A stretch of DNA of 64,000 nt from Bilabrum cf. latius (Eukaryota > Bigyra: Bicosoecida > Bigyra > Bicosoecida): assembly GCA_965178125.1 (NCBI GenBank), contig OZ237739.1:1178001-1242000 (forward strand), read 5' to 3'. Made by a program: the position numbers and the translations under genes. Below are positions 11,476-21,584 of the stretch, one piece after another (the first letter of the stretch is position 1; each line of letters opens with the position of its first letter). The notes under the pieces were generated by a model. The model was given only the letters and a program-made list of their open reading frames with translations, ran no database searches and was not told where the DNA came from.

Positions 11476-12267
11476 CCCCCCCGCTACGGTAATAAATAAA
11501 TTTATTCCCTTCGGTTAAGGAAACAAGTTTCAATAGTTCCAGTCCATCAGAGCTAAAGCTCTTCAGTCCATTCCACTCCTTTTGTCGCTAGTCGCTCCAA
11601 AAGTCAAGGAAACCTCTATAAAAGATATAGTACAAAAAATGCTATTTATATAGTATATTATAACATTTCTTGTACCGGGGCTTTTGTTAGAAGGTCAAAT
11701 GGGACTTTTGGTGTTTTAGTATAAAATAGTCCCTTCATTTTAGAAGGGTGATTATTTGACCTTCTAAAGTTCAATGTAAATTTATAAAATTAATTCAAGT
11801 TCAATCATTAATGAAGGTAAAGCAATAAAATTATATATTTAGAATGATTATCTAAGGGGTACCCCTTGAAATGGTAATTTAGGGCTAAATAGAATATTAA
11901 ATATGATAATAATGGGTCATAATAGTATTTAATTTAAAAGAATATATTGATAAATAATAAATATATGATATGAATGTATAAATATTAAAAAAAATGAAAA
12001 TGAATATTGAAGTTGAAGTTCAGTATATCTTAGGAAATGTTGGTCTTTAAAAGTATATGTATAAATAAAAATGAATGTGAATATTCAAGTTCAGTATTAA
12101 TTCTCATTACGTGGATTACTCAAGTTTGTGAAGGTGTTATGGGACTCTAGCCATTTTCTAGCCAAAAGTTCCATCACTTTATGGGACTCCATTATTCAAC
12201 CTTCTAAACTACCTTCATTATACCCCCTTATCCTCGCTTATACCTTCACAAATGGAACAAACGCGCT
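11476..12267 (+). repeat. Left terminal inverted repeat of the virus
   Basis: 792 bp matching the reverse complement of 36221-37012. Every stretch I compared agrees, including the inner limit AACGCGCT, after which the sequences diverge. It starts CCCCCCCGCTACGGTAATAA and holds no gene. It includes a CTTTTG-rich area and an AAAAGTTCCATCACTTTATG motif that recurs in the internal inverted repeats near 21.5 and 25.9 kb. Confidence 0.93.
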
Positions 12268-12549
12268 ACAGCAACTCGCTACACTCGTCATCGTCAAAAT
12301 GAACCTGAACCTGAATATTGGAGTTCAGCATTTCTTAGGAAATATGATGGTCTAACCAACAGGATTTAATATTAAAGTTTAAACCTTTATTAAGGGTGTA
12401 TATGTTTTAAAGTATTAATCTATGCCTATACATCACATAACCCCCATCATAACCCTAGCCTATAGGCTAGGGATAACCCCCACATAACCCCCCCCCCCAC
12501 CTCTAAGCGTTTTTTTAAAACTCAAAAATTATAACTTAGTATTATAGAT
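12268..12549. other. Gap between left TIR and first viral gene
   Basis: 282 bp. Contains a run of nine or more C near 12488 and a palindromic CCTAGCCTATAGGCTAGG near 12461. No convincing gene. The palindrome might be a hairpin; function unknown. Confidence 0.5.
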
Positions 12550-13311
12550 ATGAACTTTAATAATTATGTCATTGAAAATCCCGTCCTAATGAAGCAGATT
12601 TATAAGGCTACAGACCATATTACGGATAGCACGCAGAAAATTTTAGAGACCATTACTACGTATGTAGATTTAGGTGGTAAGTTTTCCACGCCTAAATTAA
12701 TTAATAAAAATATAGTTAGTGATATTAAAGAGAAAAAAGCCGTGAAAAAACCCAAGAAAGAAGAGAAACAGAAGACACAACACGATAATAACGACCAGCT
12801 TGAAATTAAGCAAACATACATTCTAGATAAATTTAATGACTATAAACCACAGAATAATAAAACTTATAATGATGTAGATGATTTACAACCGCCAGAATTA
12901 ATTAGATAGACCGCAATAATTCACGAAGGTGTTGAAGATGATAGTGATGATAGTCAAAGTGTAAATACTGAACAGGACTAGATTGTGGCGGATAGTGATA
13001 ATGAGGAAGAAACAGAGAGCAAATTAGAACTAATAGGAGATTTAAAGAGGTTAGATGATGGAGATTATCGTTTTTAGGTTATAGTAAATGGGAATATAAT
13101 TAAATTTGGTGATTCACACTTACCAGACGTTGAATCGCTTAGAAATCGTTTTAGTTCAAGAAAAATTCAAATTATGATATCAAAAATCAAAAGAAATTTT
13201 AGTATTAACGATAATGACGATATACATACGGCTGACTTTTGGAATTATAATGTCTATTTGTCCTGTGATTACAAAAAGGAATATAATAGACTCAGAGAAA
13301 TTTATAATTAA
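12550..13311 (+). CDS. Viral protein of unknown function (253 aa)
   Basis: ATG 12550 to TAA 13309-13311, with three in-frame TAGs (after residues 119, 142 and 173 or so). The N-terminal third is helical-looking. The middle is Lys-rich, then acidic (Glu/Asp/Ser-rich), and the last 75 residues look folded (DFWNYNVYLSCDYKKEYNRL). No family recognised. First gene inside the left TIR, transcribed toward the PrimPol-helicase 70 bp downstream. Confidence 0.75.
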
Positions 13312-13337
13312 AATTTTCGTTTTTAATAATTTTATCG

Positions 13338-13350
13338 TGGCTTAAAAATA
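13338..13350 (+). promoter_or_regulatory. Early-class promoter box of PrimPol-helicase
   Basis: TGGCTTAAAAATA, 32 nt before ATG 13382, followed by TATATA-rich DNA. A variant of the box seen before nine other genes. Confidence 0.6.
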
Positions 13351-13381
13351 AAATTATTATATATATTATAAAATATATAGT

Positions 13382-16141
13382 ATGTCATCAAAATAGTTAA
13401 TAACTTTTCCACTTAAACATAATCAGGATGTCCCCGATGTCAAGAATTGGAAATATGTAAATAAAGTTATCCCTTAGAAGTTTAAAAATTAGAATATAGG
13501 AATGATAACGGGAGAATAGAATAATATAACAATATTTGAGTTGGAGGTATAGAAATGGTCTAAAGAGCATTCATTTATTGAAGCATTTGGAAAGGATTAT
13601 ATAAAGAGATTCAATACAAGAACAATTAAGACAGCAAACGGGCAGTATCACTTATATTTTGAATATAATTAGAATATTCTTACAACCAAGAATAAGGATG
13701 TTCAAATCAAAATAAGAAATGACGGGGCATATGTTCCTATTCCTCCCAGCTCAATAAATTATGATAAATATGAAGTTATTAACGATTCTAAAATACAAGA
13801 ATGTCCCAAAGACTTATACGATTACTATAGTAATATAATTTTAAAATCATCCAAGGCATCAAATATAAATGAGGCATCAAAAAAGAACGAAGTAAATTAC
13901 AAGGATATGAATAACTGTATGTTAAGCTTCAACTTAGAAAATAAGGACTGGGTGATAATACTAAATAGACTTAATGATAAATATCTAGAAAACTTCAAAG
14001 ATTGGTATAAAGCTACAGTAGCAAGCAAATATTTAGGTTTCAAAAAAGAATGGAACGAGTGGAGTAAAAAGGGAAAAAAATATAATTACGTTGATAATAT
14101 GAAAGTTTGGAATTCAATCCATCATTTTGATAAACTAAAAACATTTAATACTGTTAATATGATTATCAAAAATGATGATAGCAGTGTAAAGTTTTATTTA
14201 AAAGACAAATATTATGGTAAATGTTTTTATAGACCTCATATAGAAAATGTAGATGGATTCATTGAAATTAATAAACCCAAATTAGATGATATTAACAAAC
14301 CTGAAAGATTTTTTAAGTATGACCATAATTACATTATAAAAAGTGATACAGGAACTGGAAAGACCACAGCATTCAAGAAGTATATACAATAGATAAAGAC
14401 GCCTTTTATCTCTATAGTTTCAAGGGTTTGTTTAGGGAGTGAATAGTATAGAAGTTTTAAAGATGAAGGGGTAGAATGTGAATTTTACTAGAATAAAAAA
14501 TTTGATTTTGGTTAGAGCCTTATTATTACACCCGAAAGCTTACCTTAGATTGTAAATTATGATTTTTCAAAATATGTAGTATTCTTAGATGAATTTAATA
14601 GTATTATAGAACACATTTTAAGTTCTTCAACAATGAATAATAACCGCGTGTTAGTTCTGTTTATGATACAGAAAATGATTAGAACTTGTAAATAGTTTAT
14701 TGCTGTAGATGCTGATATTAGCTAGGTTGCGATGAAGTTTGTGAAGAGTACAGGCGTTAAATACAGATATTATAAGAATATTTATAAACATTTCAATGGT
14801 GTAGATGTATATTTTGATAAAGATTAGTAGGAGTTTTATGATAAATTAAAAGCGGAAGATAAATTTATCCTCTCTTGTGATAGTAAGAAGAATGCGGATA
14901 CATTTCATAAAATGTTATGTAAAGATGGAATAGAAAATATAAAATTGATTACAAGCGATTTATTACCTAGTGAAGAAATTGATTTAGATAAATATGATAA
15001 GATAATCTTTAGCCCGAAGGTGATTTACGGGCTAGATAGCACTATGGAGAGACCAGTTTATGGTCTTTTCAAAGGTGAAACTATATTACCTACTCAAATG
15101 ATACAGTAGCTAGCAAGATGTAGAAACCCATCTTATATAAATATCTTTTTTGAATGCGTTCAATCTACATATCCTGAATATGAATCAATGAGTGATGCTT
15201 GTAGTAAATTATAGATGGAAATTAATGCTTCTTGTAAGATTTATAGAACATTAGAACAATACGAACAAAAATGCCTAAAAGAAAATGGATTAGAGTATGA
15301 TATTTTAAAAGATGATGATGATGATAGAATATTTAAATTAATGTATAATGCGAGCACTAAAATATATATTCCACTAAAACGATTATATAATTATAAAGTT
15401 GATACGTATAACACAAATAAATATATTCATTTATAGAAAATATTAAGAAATAGGGGATTTAATGTTATGGTCGATAGACAATTACCAACAAAAATTAAAG
15501 GTGGATAGATAGCATCAATCATTAAGGAGCTCAAGAATGAAAAGATTGAAAAATTTGAGTATGAGAATGAACACATCTAGAGAAGAATAAATATATTAGG
15601 AATTCCTAAAGAATCAATTGATGAAGAGCTAAAAGAGTTTCTCATTGATAATTATAGTTTGTAGAATTATTTTAATTATGCTAGCTTTAAAAGAAAAAAT
15701 AAATTTACTATTTTATCTGAATTGAAAGATAGGCGTGATTTTGAGGATGAAAAATTTAAAAGTGATAAAAATAAGATAGTTTTATTATTTGATATGTTAT
15801 AGATTTTAGGATTAAGTAAGTTTGAAATCAATTATAAACGTAAAAATGAAATATCTAATAAATATAGAAAAATAGGTAAAAGATATGTTGAAACGGTTGG
15901 AGCTAGAATGAAAAAACCTATTGAGACGGATATAGAATTACACGGAGCAATAATAAAATTATATAAATAGCTGTTTGGATGTATAAGCTCAAAATGGGGT
16001 AAGGCGAAAAAAGAGGATGTAAGATAGGTAAAGGTTAGTTTTACGAAAAAGAAAGACTTATTTGAAAGAGTGTATGAATTTTAGTATAACGATGATAATA
16101 TTAATCTTTATAAAACTGAAAATTTAAGATTAGATTAGTGA
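13382..16141 (+). CDS. PrimPol - superfamily 2 helicase fusion (919 aa)
   Basis: Replication enzyme. One frame from ATG 13382 to TGA 16139-16141 with 26 TAGs and no TAA or TGA inside. Residues 1-150 resemble the bifunctional primase-polymerase fold: NIGMITGE, IFELEV (53, 55), TIKTANGQYHLYF (His 90) and RNDGAYVPIPPSS. The usual catalytic DxD appears as ExE (ELE), which is odd. From about 320 there is a helicase: Walker A SDTGTGKTT (321-329), Walker B VVFLDEFNS (about 400), and a motif VI-like MIQQLARCRNP. The helicase resembles the herpes origin-binding-protein type of SF2 rather than SF3/D5; that assignment is from memory of the family. It would prime and unwind during viral genome replication together with PolB. 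Confidence 0.85.
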
Positions 16142-16182
16142 TTGTGTTGATAAATTTATATAATTTAATTTATATAATATAT

Positions 16183-16198
16183 TGAGGCTTAAAAAATA
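16183..16198 (+). promoter_or_regulatory. Early-class promoter box (87-aa gene)
   Basis: TGAGGCTTAAAAAATA, 33 nt before ATG 16231. Confidence 0.55.
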
Positions 16199-16230
16199 TC
16201 TTATAAATAATATATAGTATATAGACAAAA

Positions 16231-16494
16231 ATGAAATACATAATAGATATAAACGATACTGTATTAAAAGAGTTGAATATATCAATGGAACAATTAGAGA
16301 AGTATAAATATATAGGTAGAAGTAAGAAAGGAAGACTGACAACGACAGAAAAAAATAGGCGATATTATGAAAAGCATAAAGACAAAATAAAGGAAAAGAA
16401 CCTTTAGAAGGCTAAAGAATACTATTTGAATAATAGAGAAATGATTAATCAAAGAAGAAGAGAAAAATATAGAGAGTCTAAAAGGAATATTTAA
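16231..16494 (+). CDS. Small basic viral protein (87 aa)
   Basis: ATG 16231 to TAA, one TAG. Very Lys/Arg/Tyr-rich with the pattern RRYYEKHKDKIKEK ... EYYLNNREMINQRRREKY. This is the same kind of charged helical repeat as the linker in the GIY-YIG nuclease at 31960. It may be a stand-alone piece of such a nuclease's DNA-binding tail; no catalytic part is present. Confidence 0.7.
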
Positions 16495-16506
16495 TACCTT
16501 TTTTAT

Positions 16507-16526
16507 GTGTTTAAAATAACTTAAAC
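16507..16526 (+). promoter_or_regulatory. Early-class promoter box (100-aa zinc protein)
   Basis: GTGTTTAAAATAACTTAAAC, 27 nt before ATG 16553. Confidence 0.65.
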
Positions 16527-16552
16527 ATTATATATTTATATAATATATAGTG

Positions 16553-16855
16553 ATGAGCGATATTTAGAGTTCAAGCAATACAGAGGAGCAACCAAAAATT
16601 AATTATATGTAGGAATATTACAAAACAAACAAAGACAAATGGAATAAAAAATATTTAGCTAGAGGAAATGAAAAAGTTAAATGCGATGTGTGTGATTGTT
16701 ATTATAGAAGGAAGGACAGAACGAGACACGAACGAACGAAGAAACACCAAAAAAATCTCAAAGAACCAAAAAAGGATATACTAGAGGAATATATCAAAAA
16801 ACTTAATCAAACCCTGCTTAATAGCGGGATTAAACCACCGGAGATATCAATTTAA
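16553..16855 (+). CDS. Small viral zinc-finger-like protein (100 aa)
   Basis: ATG 16553 to TAA 16853-16855, two TAGs. Contains CDVCDCYYRRKDRTRHERTKKH, a Cys2-His2-type knuckle closely like the C-terminal CDICGCS...RRHQKTKKC of the GIY-YIG nuclease at 31960. Preceded by a YYKTNKDKWNKKY helix of the same style. Probably a nucleic-acid-binding accessory protein; function not known. Confidence 0.7.
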
Positions 16856-16895
16856 ATTTATCTATTTATTTATTTTTTATAAATAAAAAGATTTT

Positions 16896-17749
16896 TCAAC
16901 CTTTAATAACCATCCAATTAGCGGACCAATCATTAGAGGAATTACCACCCGTTAAATGAATCGTAAATCCATCGGTTCCTGCTACTACGTGGGAAAATTC
17001 AACCGGCTCACTGGCGGGGGTGATTGTAGTAATAAAAACCAAATCACTAGAAGTCATACCCGGAACACTAGCAAATTCAGTAGCACCTCCACCACTCCAA
17101 TTTACCCTTCCTTTATGCGCTACGGTGTTATTTGCTACTACTTCACCTTTTACGGTTAAATCACATTCGTGCCCGTCTTCATCAAAACTCATAACTAAAC
17201 CAGCAGATGCGGTATTGGCACCGAATCGTAAAGCTTCACCCGAAGTGATGTAAGAAATACCCTTACTGTCAAGATGTAATCCTGCGTTGCTAACAACTAC
17301 ATCACTACTATTCACAACAGCATTTACATATAGACCACTACTATCTAATCTACCAGTTGCGACATTCTTACATTGAATAGATATGATGCCAGAGTGTACG
17401 CGCAACCTAGTCTCGTTAACAATCAGACATGGCAAGACCTGACAAAGCTGTGCCTGTGCGCGACCCTTGACCGGACTGACCGGGGCTGGGAAGAGCACGT
17501 GCACTACTCCGCCGAGGAGGAGGGGGTTGGGAGGGTGGGCAAAAATTACCCAATCTCCGCCCCTCTCCTGAACACAGAGAGGGTATGCGCGTCATCGCAA
17601 GCAATCCGTTGGCTTGGTCGCACCTTCCCGGTCGCAACCGCCATCGGAACCCAACGAGACGTTCACGCGCTCCCACTCTGGCATCAACACCGAACCCCAT
17701 CCGGCGTTAGGATCATATCATTAGGTTGCGATAATCTTGCTAAGCTCAT
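16896..17749 (-). pseudogene. Fibre-like virion surface gene, disrupted near its 5' end
   Basis: A plausible start, ATG 17749 (MSLARLSQPND), is preceded by a late-type TATATATACAAAAA tract. The C-terminal part, about 165 residues ending NDWSANWMVIKG at TAA 16896-16898, is rich in Val/Gly/Ser/Asn with an alternating strand pattern, as in phage and PLV fibre heads. The two parts are not in the same frame and are separated by GC-rich sequence unlike the rest of the virus (about 17399-17712). The function is inferred from composition and position only. I read this as a virion gene broken by an insertion or rearrangement. Confidence 0.5.
17399..17712. mobile_element. GC-rich insert in the viral fibre-like gene
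   Basis: About 300 bp with host-like GC content inside the AT-rich virus. It is bracketed by CGCAACCTA (17401-17409) and its inverted copy TAGGTTGCG near 17722-17730. A second inverted pair, GATGCCAGAGTG near 17389 and CACTCTGGCATC near 17682, lies just inside or across the border. No coding sense. It could be a small host inverted-repeat element or a captured host fragment; exact ends are uncertain. Confidence 0.45.
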
Positions 17750-17802
17750 TTTTTGTATATATAAATAAGAGAAAAACTAAAACTTATATCAAACCTATAA
17801 TA

Positions 17803-18510
17803 TTAAACTTTCATTAATTTTTTAGCTCTATCTACGGCGTCCATAAAGCTATCTTTTAATGTTGGTTCATTCCATAATACAAACCTAGACCAAAAAGCGG
17901 GGGATTTATAGTCTTTAAAGTCTTCATTTATTGAATGTCTTTTAATATAATTTTTCTTTTTACGGTTTGCTTCCTTCTCTCCATCTTTATTATAATATTG
18001 TATAAAGTCCATATAAGGGGTACCATCATTCTTAATTCCACCAAAATGAACAGTAAACAGAATATTATTACCTTGAACTACTTTAATCATATATTTTTTA
18101 TTTGATTTAGTTGATTTATATAAATTAAAAACTGGTTTAGGTCTAAATGATTTCACGTGTCCGTTATTAAATTTTTCCTTCATTGCTTCCTCTATTTCTT
18201 CCGTGTCTAATTCTCCAAAGGTTAAAGGGGTCTCTTTATTTATTCTTTTAGTGGGTCTATATATATCTCCTTTTTCCTAATATCCCTTTTCTCCCTTCTA
18301 ATTCTTCCAATCCTCTAATTTCCACCTTCTTAAATTTTTCTATGCTTCATTTAATTTAATTTTATCATATGTCCCCCCTAGTTTTTTATAACGAGCAAAA
18401 TATGCTAATGAACGATAAGCTGAAGGCTTTTTATACGTTCTATTTACTTCTTGGATTGCTTTTTTGTAAATTTTAGGATTATTAATATAACTAGGTATAT
18501 TATCATTCAT
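17803..18510 (-). CDS. Viral protein resembling DUF5754 (235 aa)
   Basis: ATG 18510 to TAA 17803-17805, three TAGs in the first 85 residues. The C-terminal half has the pattern KYMIKV ... IKNDGTPYMDF ... NYIKRHSINEDF ... AFWSRFVLWNEPTLKDS. I recognise this as the style of a small conserved family of algal viruses and PLVs (DUF5754), from memory. Function unknown. It ends just after the fibre-like gene's start region and lies 8 bp from the 52-aa gene. Confidence 0.65.
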
Positions 18511-18518
18511 TTGTATAA

Positions 18519-18677
18519 TTAATAAAATGATAATTTTTTAATAGCGTGAGCCGTTTTCTTTCTATATTCTTCATAGAGTCTTTTATTATTTGGATTCTTC
18601 ATTAATTTATTTTTTACCTTCTTTAATGCCTTCTTAATAGCATACTAAACAAAGATATTACTAATAATATTAATCAT
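18519..18677 (-). CDS. Small basic viral protein (52 aa)
   Basis: ATG 18677 to TAA 18519-18521 with one TAG at codon 11. A hydrophobic start (MINIISNIFV) is followed by a Lys-rich helix. It fills the space between the DUF5754-like gene and PolB on the same strand. Short, so coding status is moderately supported by tight packing only. Confidence 0.5.
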
Positions 18678-18704
18678 ATATTATATAATAAATAAATATT
18701 TAAT

Positions 18705-20204
18705 TCAAAGCATTAAACCGCCTTTTTTTCCTTTCCTTGATATAATTTCTTCTTTTTCATTTACGACCATTAAATCATTCTATCCGTGGATAATTAATTT
18801 CTATCCTTCTTCATTAATCTATTCTTTTTTATATTCACCTAATTCTTTACCTACTTTAAAATTTAATCTTTTGTTAAATGTGATACTGTCGGTGTGAATT
18901 CGTATAATATGTTTAGCGTTGTTCTTATTCACTTTCTTCATCAATCGTTGTCTTCCATATGCCAGAATAAAAGGTTTCAATTTTCCCCAGCTATATTTAA
19001 AGGGTACTTTATGTTTCAAATGATAAATAAATTCTCCGTCATTATCCATTTCTACACGGTCAATATCAAATTTATCTATATTTATTTTTTTATCATCTTT
19101 TGATGTAATTGTCTTTTTAGAGGAACTACATAATTTACCCCATAATGAATTTAATATTTCTTTTGCTAGATATGATTTGCTTTTTAATTTGTAGAACATT
19201 GAGACATAGGATTTAAAAAGTGTTTCACCTTTGATATATTTATCATAGGTCATAAAATTAAATTCGTCGCTTGACATCTCTATCTCACACCCATATTTAA
19301 CAAACATATTCATATCAGTAAAGACATAATAAGTAAATTCATTTTCAAATACCTTCATCATTTGAAAGATATTCGGGTCGCATTTTCCACGGCTTACCTT
19401 ACATTTATAAATCCCTATTTCGTTTTTATTATTAATCTATTTATTATCAATTGTTTTATAAATAGGATTTCCATATGGTAGTAGTGAATTAGATGACATA
19501 ATGGCGGGGTAATGACTATTTATATCGTAGGTGATAAACTCCTCATATTGTCCCTTCTTGTGATATTGAATCCCGCCACGCGTTGAACCTTCAATAAATA
19601 CCGCTTCCTCTGGGGTTATATCTGGTGGGCTATCTATCATCATATTAAACATTGTAAAGAAATGAAGGGCTGTTTGTCTGATTCCATATTTCATTACATC
19701 TAATGATGGGTTCTCGTCGTGTAATTCATCACTTGCTATACTCAGCCTTAAGCTCCATTCTTTGATATCTTCATCCTCTGGGCATTCGTGAATGGTGTAA
19801 TGAAGATAATATTTCTTTGAATGATAATCGGTTAGGCTCTCAACTCTATATTTATCTTTTTCAATTATTTCGGCTTTATCGGTTAATTTAACAACCATAG
19901 ATTTATGGCACCGCACAAATAAAGGTTTCATCCTCTAGACGGCTTTAAATGAACCATCTTTATATTCTAAACAAACCCTTTTAAAACTCTTTTTTTTCCT
20001 ACTTAGATAATAGACCTTTATATCGTCTTTCTCTCTAATCTCTATATCCATTTTTAAACCTGAAACAAGTTTATAAAGGTTCTTTGTAGTTATGGGCTTA
20101 CCGTTAAATACCTTTTCTAGATACTTCACGGATTGAATGGGGTTATCATACTTTTTACCAAAGCATATATTTAATTGATTTAACACATTTTCGTAATTTA
20201 TCAT
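18705..20204 (-). CDS. Family B DNA polymerase, polymerase domain only (499 aa)
   Basis: ATG 20204 to TGA 18705-18707, five TAGs. Polymerase motif A TYDINSHYPAIM (residues 225-236, catalytic Asp in YDIN), motif B AKEILNSLWGKL (about 347-358), motif C RIHTDSITF (about 435-443, the second Asp kept, His in place of the first). This is the protein-primed PolB style used by Polintons, adenoviruses and PLVs. The first 225 residues show no clear 3'-5' exonuclease motifs, so proofreading may be absent; typical protein-primed enzymes are longer. It has an early-class promoter box 29 nt upstream. It would replicate the linear genome from its inverted ends. Confidence 0.85.
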
Positions 20205-20232
20205 TTCCTATAGTATATTATATTTAATATAT

Positions 20233-20252
20233 TTTTAAGCCATTTTAAACAC
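20233..20252 (-). promoter_or_regulatory. Early-class promoter box of PolB
   Basis: On the minus strand GTGTTTAAAATGGCTTAAAA, 29 nt before ATG 20204, followed by TATAATATACTATAGG. Confidence 0.7.
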
Positions 20253-20282
20253 ATATTATAAAGTTTAAATTATAAAATGTAA

Positions 20283-20624
20283 TTATTGTTTCGGAGCAGT
20301 GAGGATTAATATAAATCTCTTCACTTGCTCATCACTTAAGAAGGTATAGCGAGAAGAAGGACTGAATAACATTACATCATCCTTTAATTTAAATGGTGAA
20401 CCAGTTCGCCAGCCTATGGGGTAGAGAGAACTAACATACGCATCATAATTTTTTAAATGGGGCTTTTGTTTTAATAACCTCTAGATATATTTTTTTAATA
20501 AAGTCTTCATTTCTAAATCATTATATCCATCATCTGGACGAGGAGGGAACACGAAATTATATACGGGCTTATTGTTTTTAACAAGTTGAGTTCTAACAAT
20601 TTGAATATCACTTAATTTAACCAT
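20283..20624 (-). CDS. Viral protein of unknown function (113 aa)
   Basis: ATG 20624 to TAA 20283-20285, one TAG. Looks like a compact folded protein (VFPPRPDDGYNDLEMK, SLYPIGWRTGSPFKL). No family recognised. Same strand as PolB and 79 bp upstream of it. It shares the intergenic space with the divergent 181-aa gene, where both have early-class boxes. Confidence 0.7.
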
Positions 20625-20652
20625 TTTTATATATATACTATAGATATTTTAT

Positions 20653-20670
20653 TTTTAAGCCAAATACACG
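20653..20670 (-). promoter_or_regulatory. Early-class promoter box (113-aa gene)
   Basis: Minus-strand GTATTTGGCTTAAAA, 29 nt before ATG 20624, followed by TATCTATAGTATATATATA. Confidence 0.6.
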
Positions 20671-20690
20671 CGTTTAAAATGACTTAAAGA
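20671..20690 (+). promoter_or_regulatory. Early-class promoter box (181-aa gene)
   Basis: CGTTTAAAATGACTTAAAGA, 27 nt before ATG 20717. Best match to the consensus; it abuts the opposite-strand box of the divergent gene. Confidence 0.75.
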
Positions 20691-20716
20691 TTTTATTTTA
20701 TTATAATATATATAGA

Positions 20717-21262
20717 ATGTCAAAATTTGAGAGTTATGAACCAAGCGAATTAATGGAACTTTTAGAAGAGGGAGCCGTAAAGAAAGCCAAGAAATATATT
20801 AATCAATTCTTCTTTAAAACTTTTAAAGGGATATTTTTTAATAATACCGTAGAAGATAAATTTGAACTAGTGGATGAAGACGAATTAAATGGTTTGTATC
20901 TAACCCCTGATATGAAAACCGACAGTGCCAAAAATCCATTTGTTCCATACATTTATATGTTTTCTAGTGAGCCCCCGATTTATTATACAGGAAATTTTGA
21001 GAGTAAAGACCCCATAATGACAATTAAAAAGAAGGACAAACCCATCAAATATATTAATTTGTCATACGGTCAATTTATACCCGAGGAAGTAGAGGAACCA
21101 GAAGAAGAAGAAGAACCAATAAGACCCAAGAAAAAGACTAAGAAGAGGAATAAGAAGAAACAAAAACGTGATAATAATAGAAATGTTGATAAACCAGATG
21201 ATGAAGATGATGATGAAGAAACCTTTAGAGACCAACTAAACGAGGCATTAAAAGATTTCTAA
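20717..21262 (+). CDS. Viral protein with acidic and basic tail (181 aa)
   Basis: ATG 20717 to TAA 21260-21262 with no TAG. The N-terminal 125 residues look folded (LMELLEEGAVKKAKKY, PFVPYIYMFSSEPPIYYTGN). The tail is strongly charged: an acidic run, then PKKKTKKRNKKK, then DDEDDDEE. No family recognised. Expressed from an early-class box, so probably involved in replication or expression rather than the virion. Confidence 0.75.
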   Translation: MSKFESYEPSELMELLEEGAVKKAKKYINQFFFKTFKGIFFNNTVEDKFELVDEDELNGLYLTPDMKTDSAKNPFVPYIYMFSSEPPIYYTGNFESKDPIMTIKKKDKPIKYINLSYGQFIPEEVEEPEEEEEPIRPKKKTKKRNKKKQKRDNNRNVDKPDDEDDDEETFRDQLNEALKDF

Positions 21263-21330
21263 ATAATTTAATATTTATACTAATATTAAATATGATATCT
21301 TTATTAATAATTGAACACCTTGACCATCTA

Positions 21331-21525
21331 ATAAAAGGGCTAGAATATTAAAATATATATGGTTATCTCTATAATAAAATCCATACGATGGCTATATCCA
21401 CAAATTGCGTATTAGTATATGTATTATTTAGCAAAACGTGGATGGATTAGTTTTATGAAGATGATTTGATTGATATCGTATTTCTAGCCCAAAAGTTCCA
21501 TCACTTTAGAAGGTTGTAATATAGC
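21331..21525 (+). repeat. Internal inverted repeat, left arm
   Basis: GACCATCTAATAAAAGGGCT onward, including CCATACGATGGCTATATCCA and GCAAAACGTGGATG. It matches the reverse complement of 25845-26036 with indels, and ends in a CAAAAGTTCCATCACTTTA motif also present in the TIRs. No gene in 21263-21584. Confidence 0.8.
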
Positions 21526-21584
21526 CCCTTCTAACTCCCATCATCACTATGTTAAATATTAATTTTATCATTAATATCTAATTA

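Noticed and set aside
11476-12267. LTR retrotransposon ends
   Set aside because: The terminal repeats are inverted, not direct, and there is no reverse transcriptase; the integrase belongs to the Polinton gene set.
13382-16141. UAG = Leu (as in some algal mitochondria and one rhizarian)
   Set aside because: TAG falls at the protease catalytic Gln, the integrase QAD Gln and in Gln runs. I cannot test statistically here, so Leu is disfavoured rather than excluded.
16896-17504. Fibre-like gene starting with the GC-rich N-terminus (202 codons)
   Set aside because: The first 30-odd residues come from the GC-rich insert and do not resemble a viral start; a better start with a late-type promoter lies at 17749.
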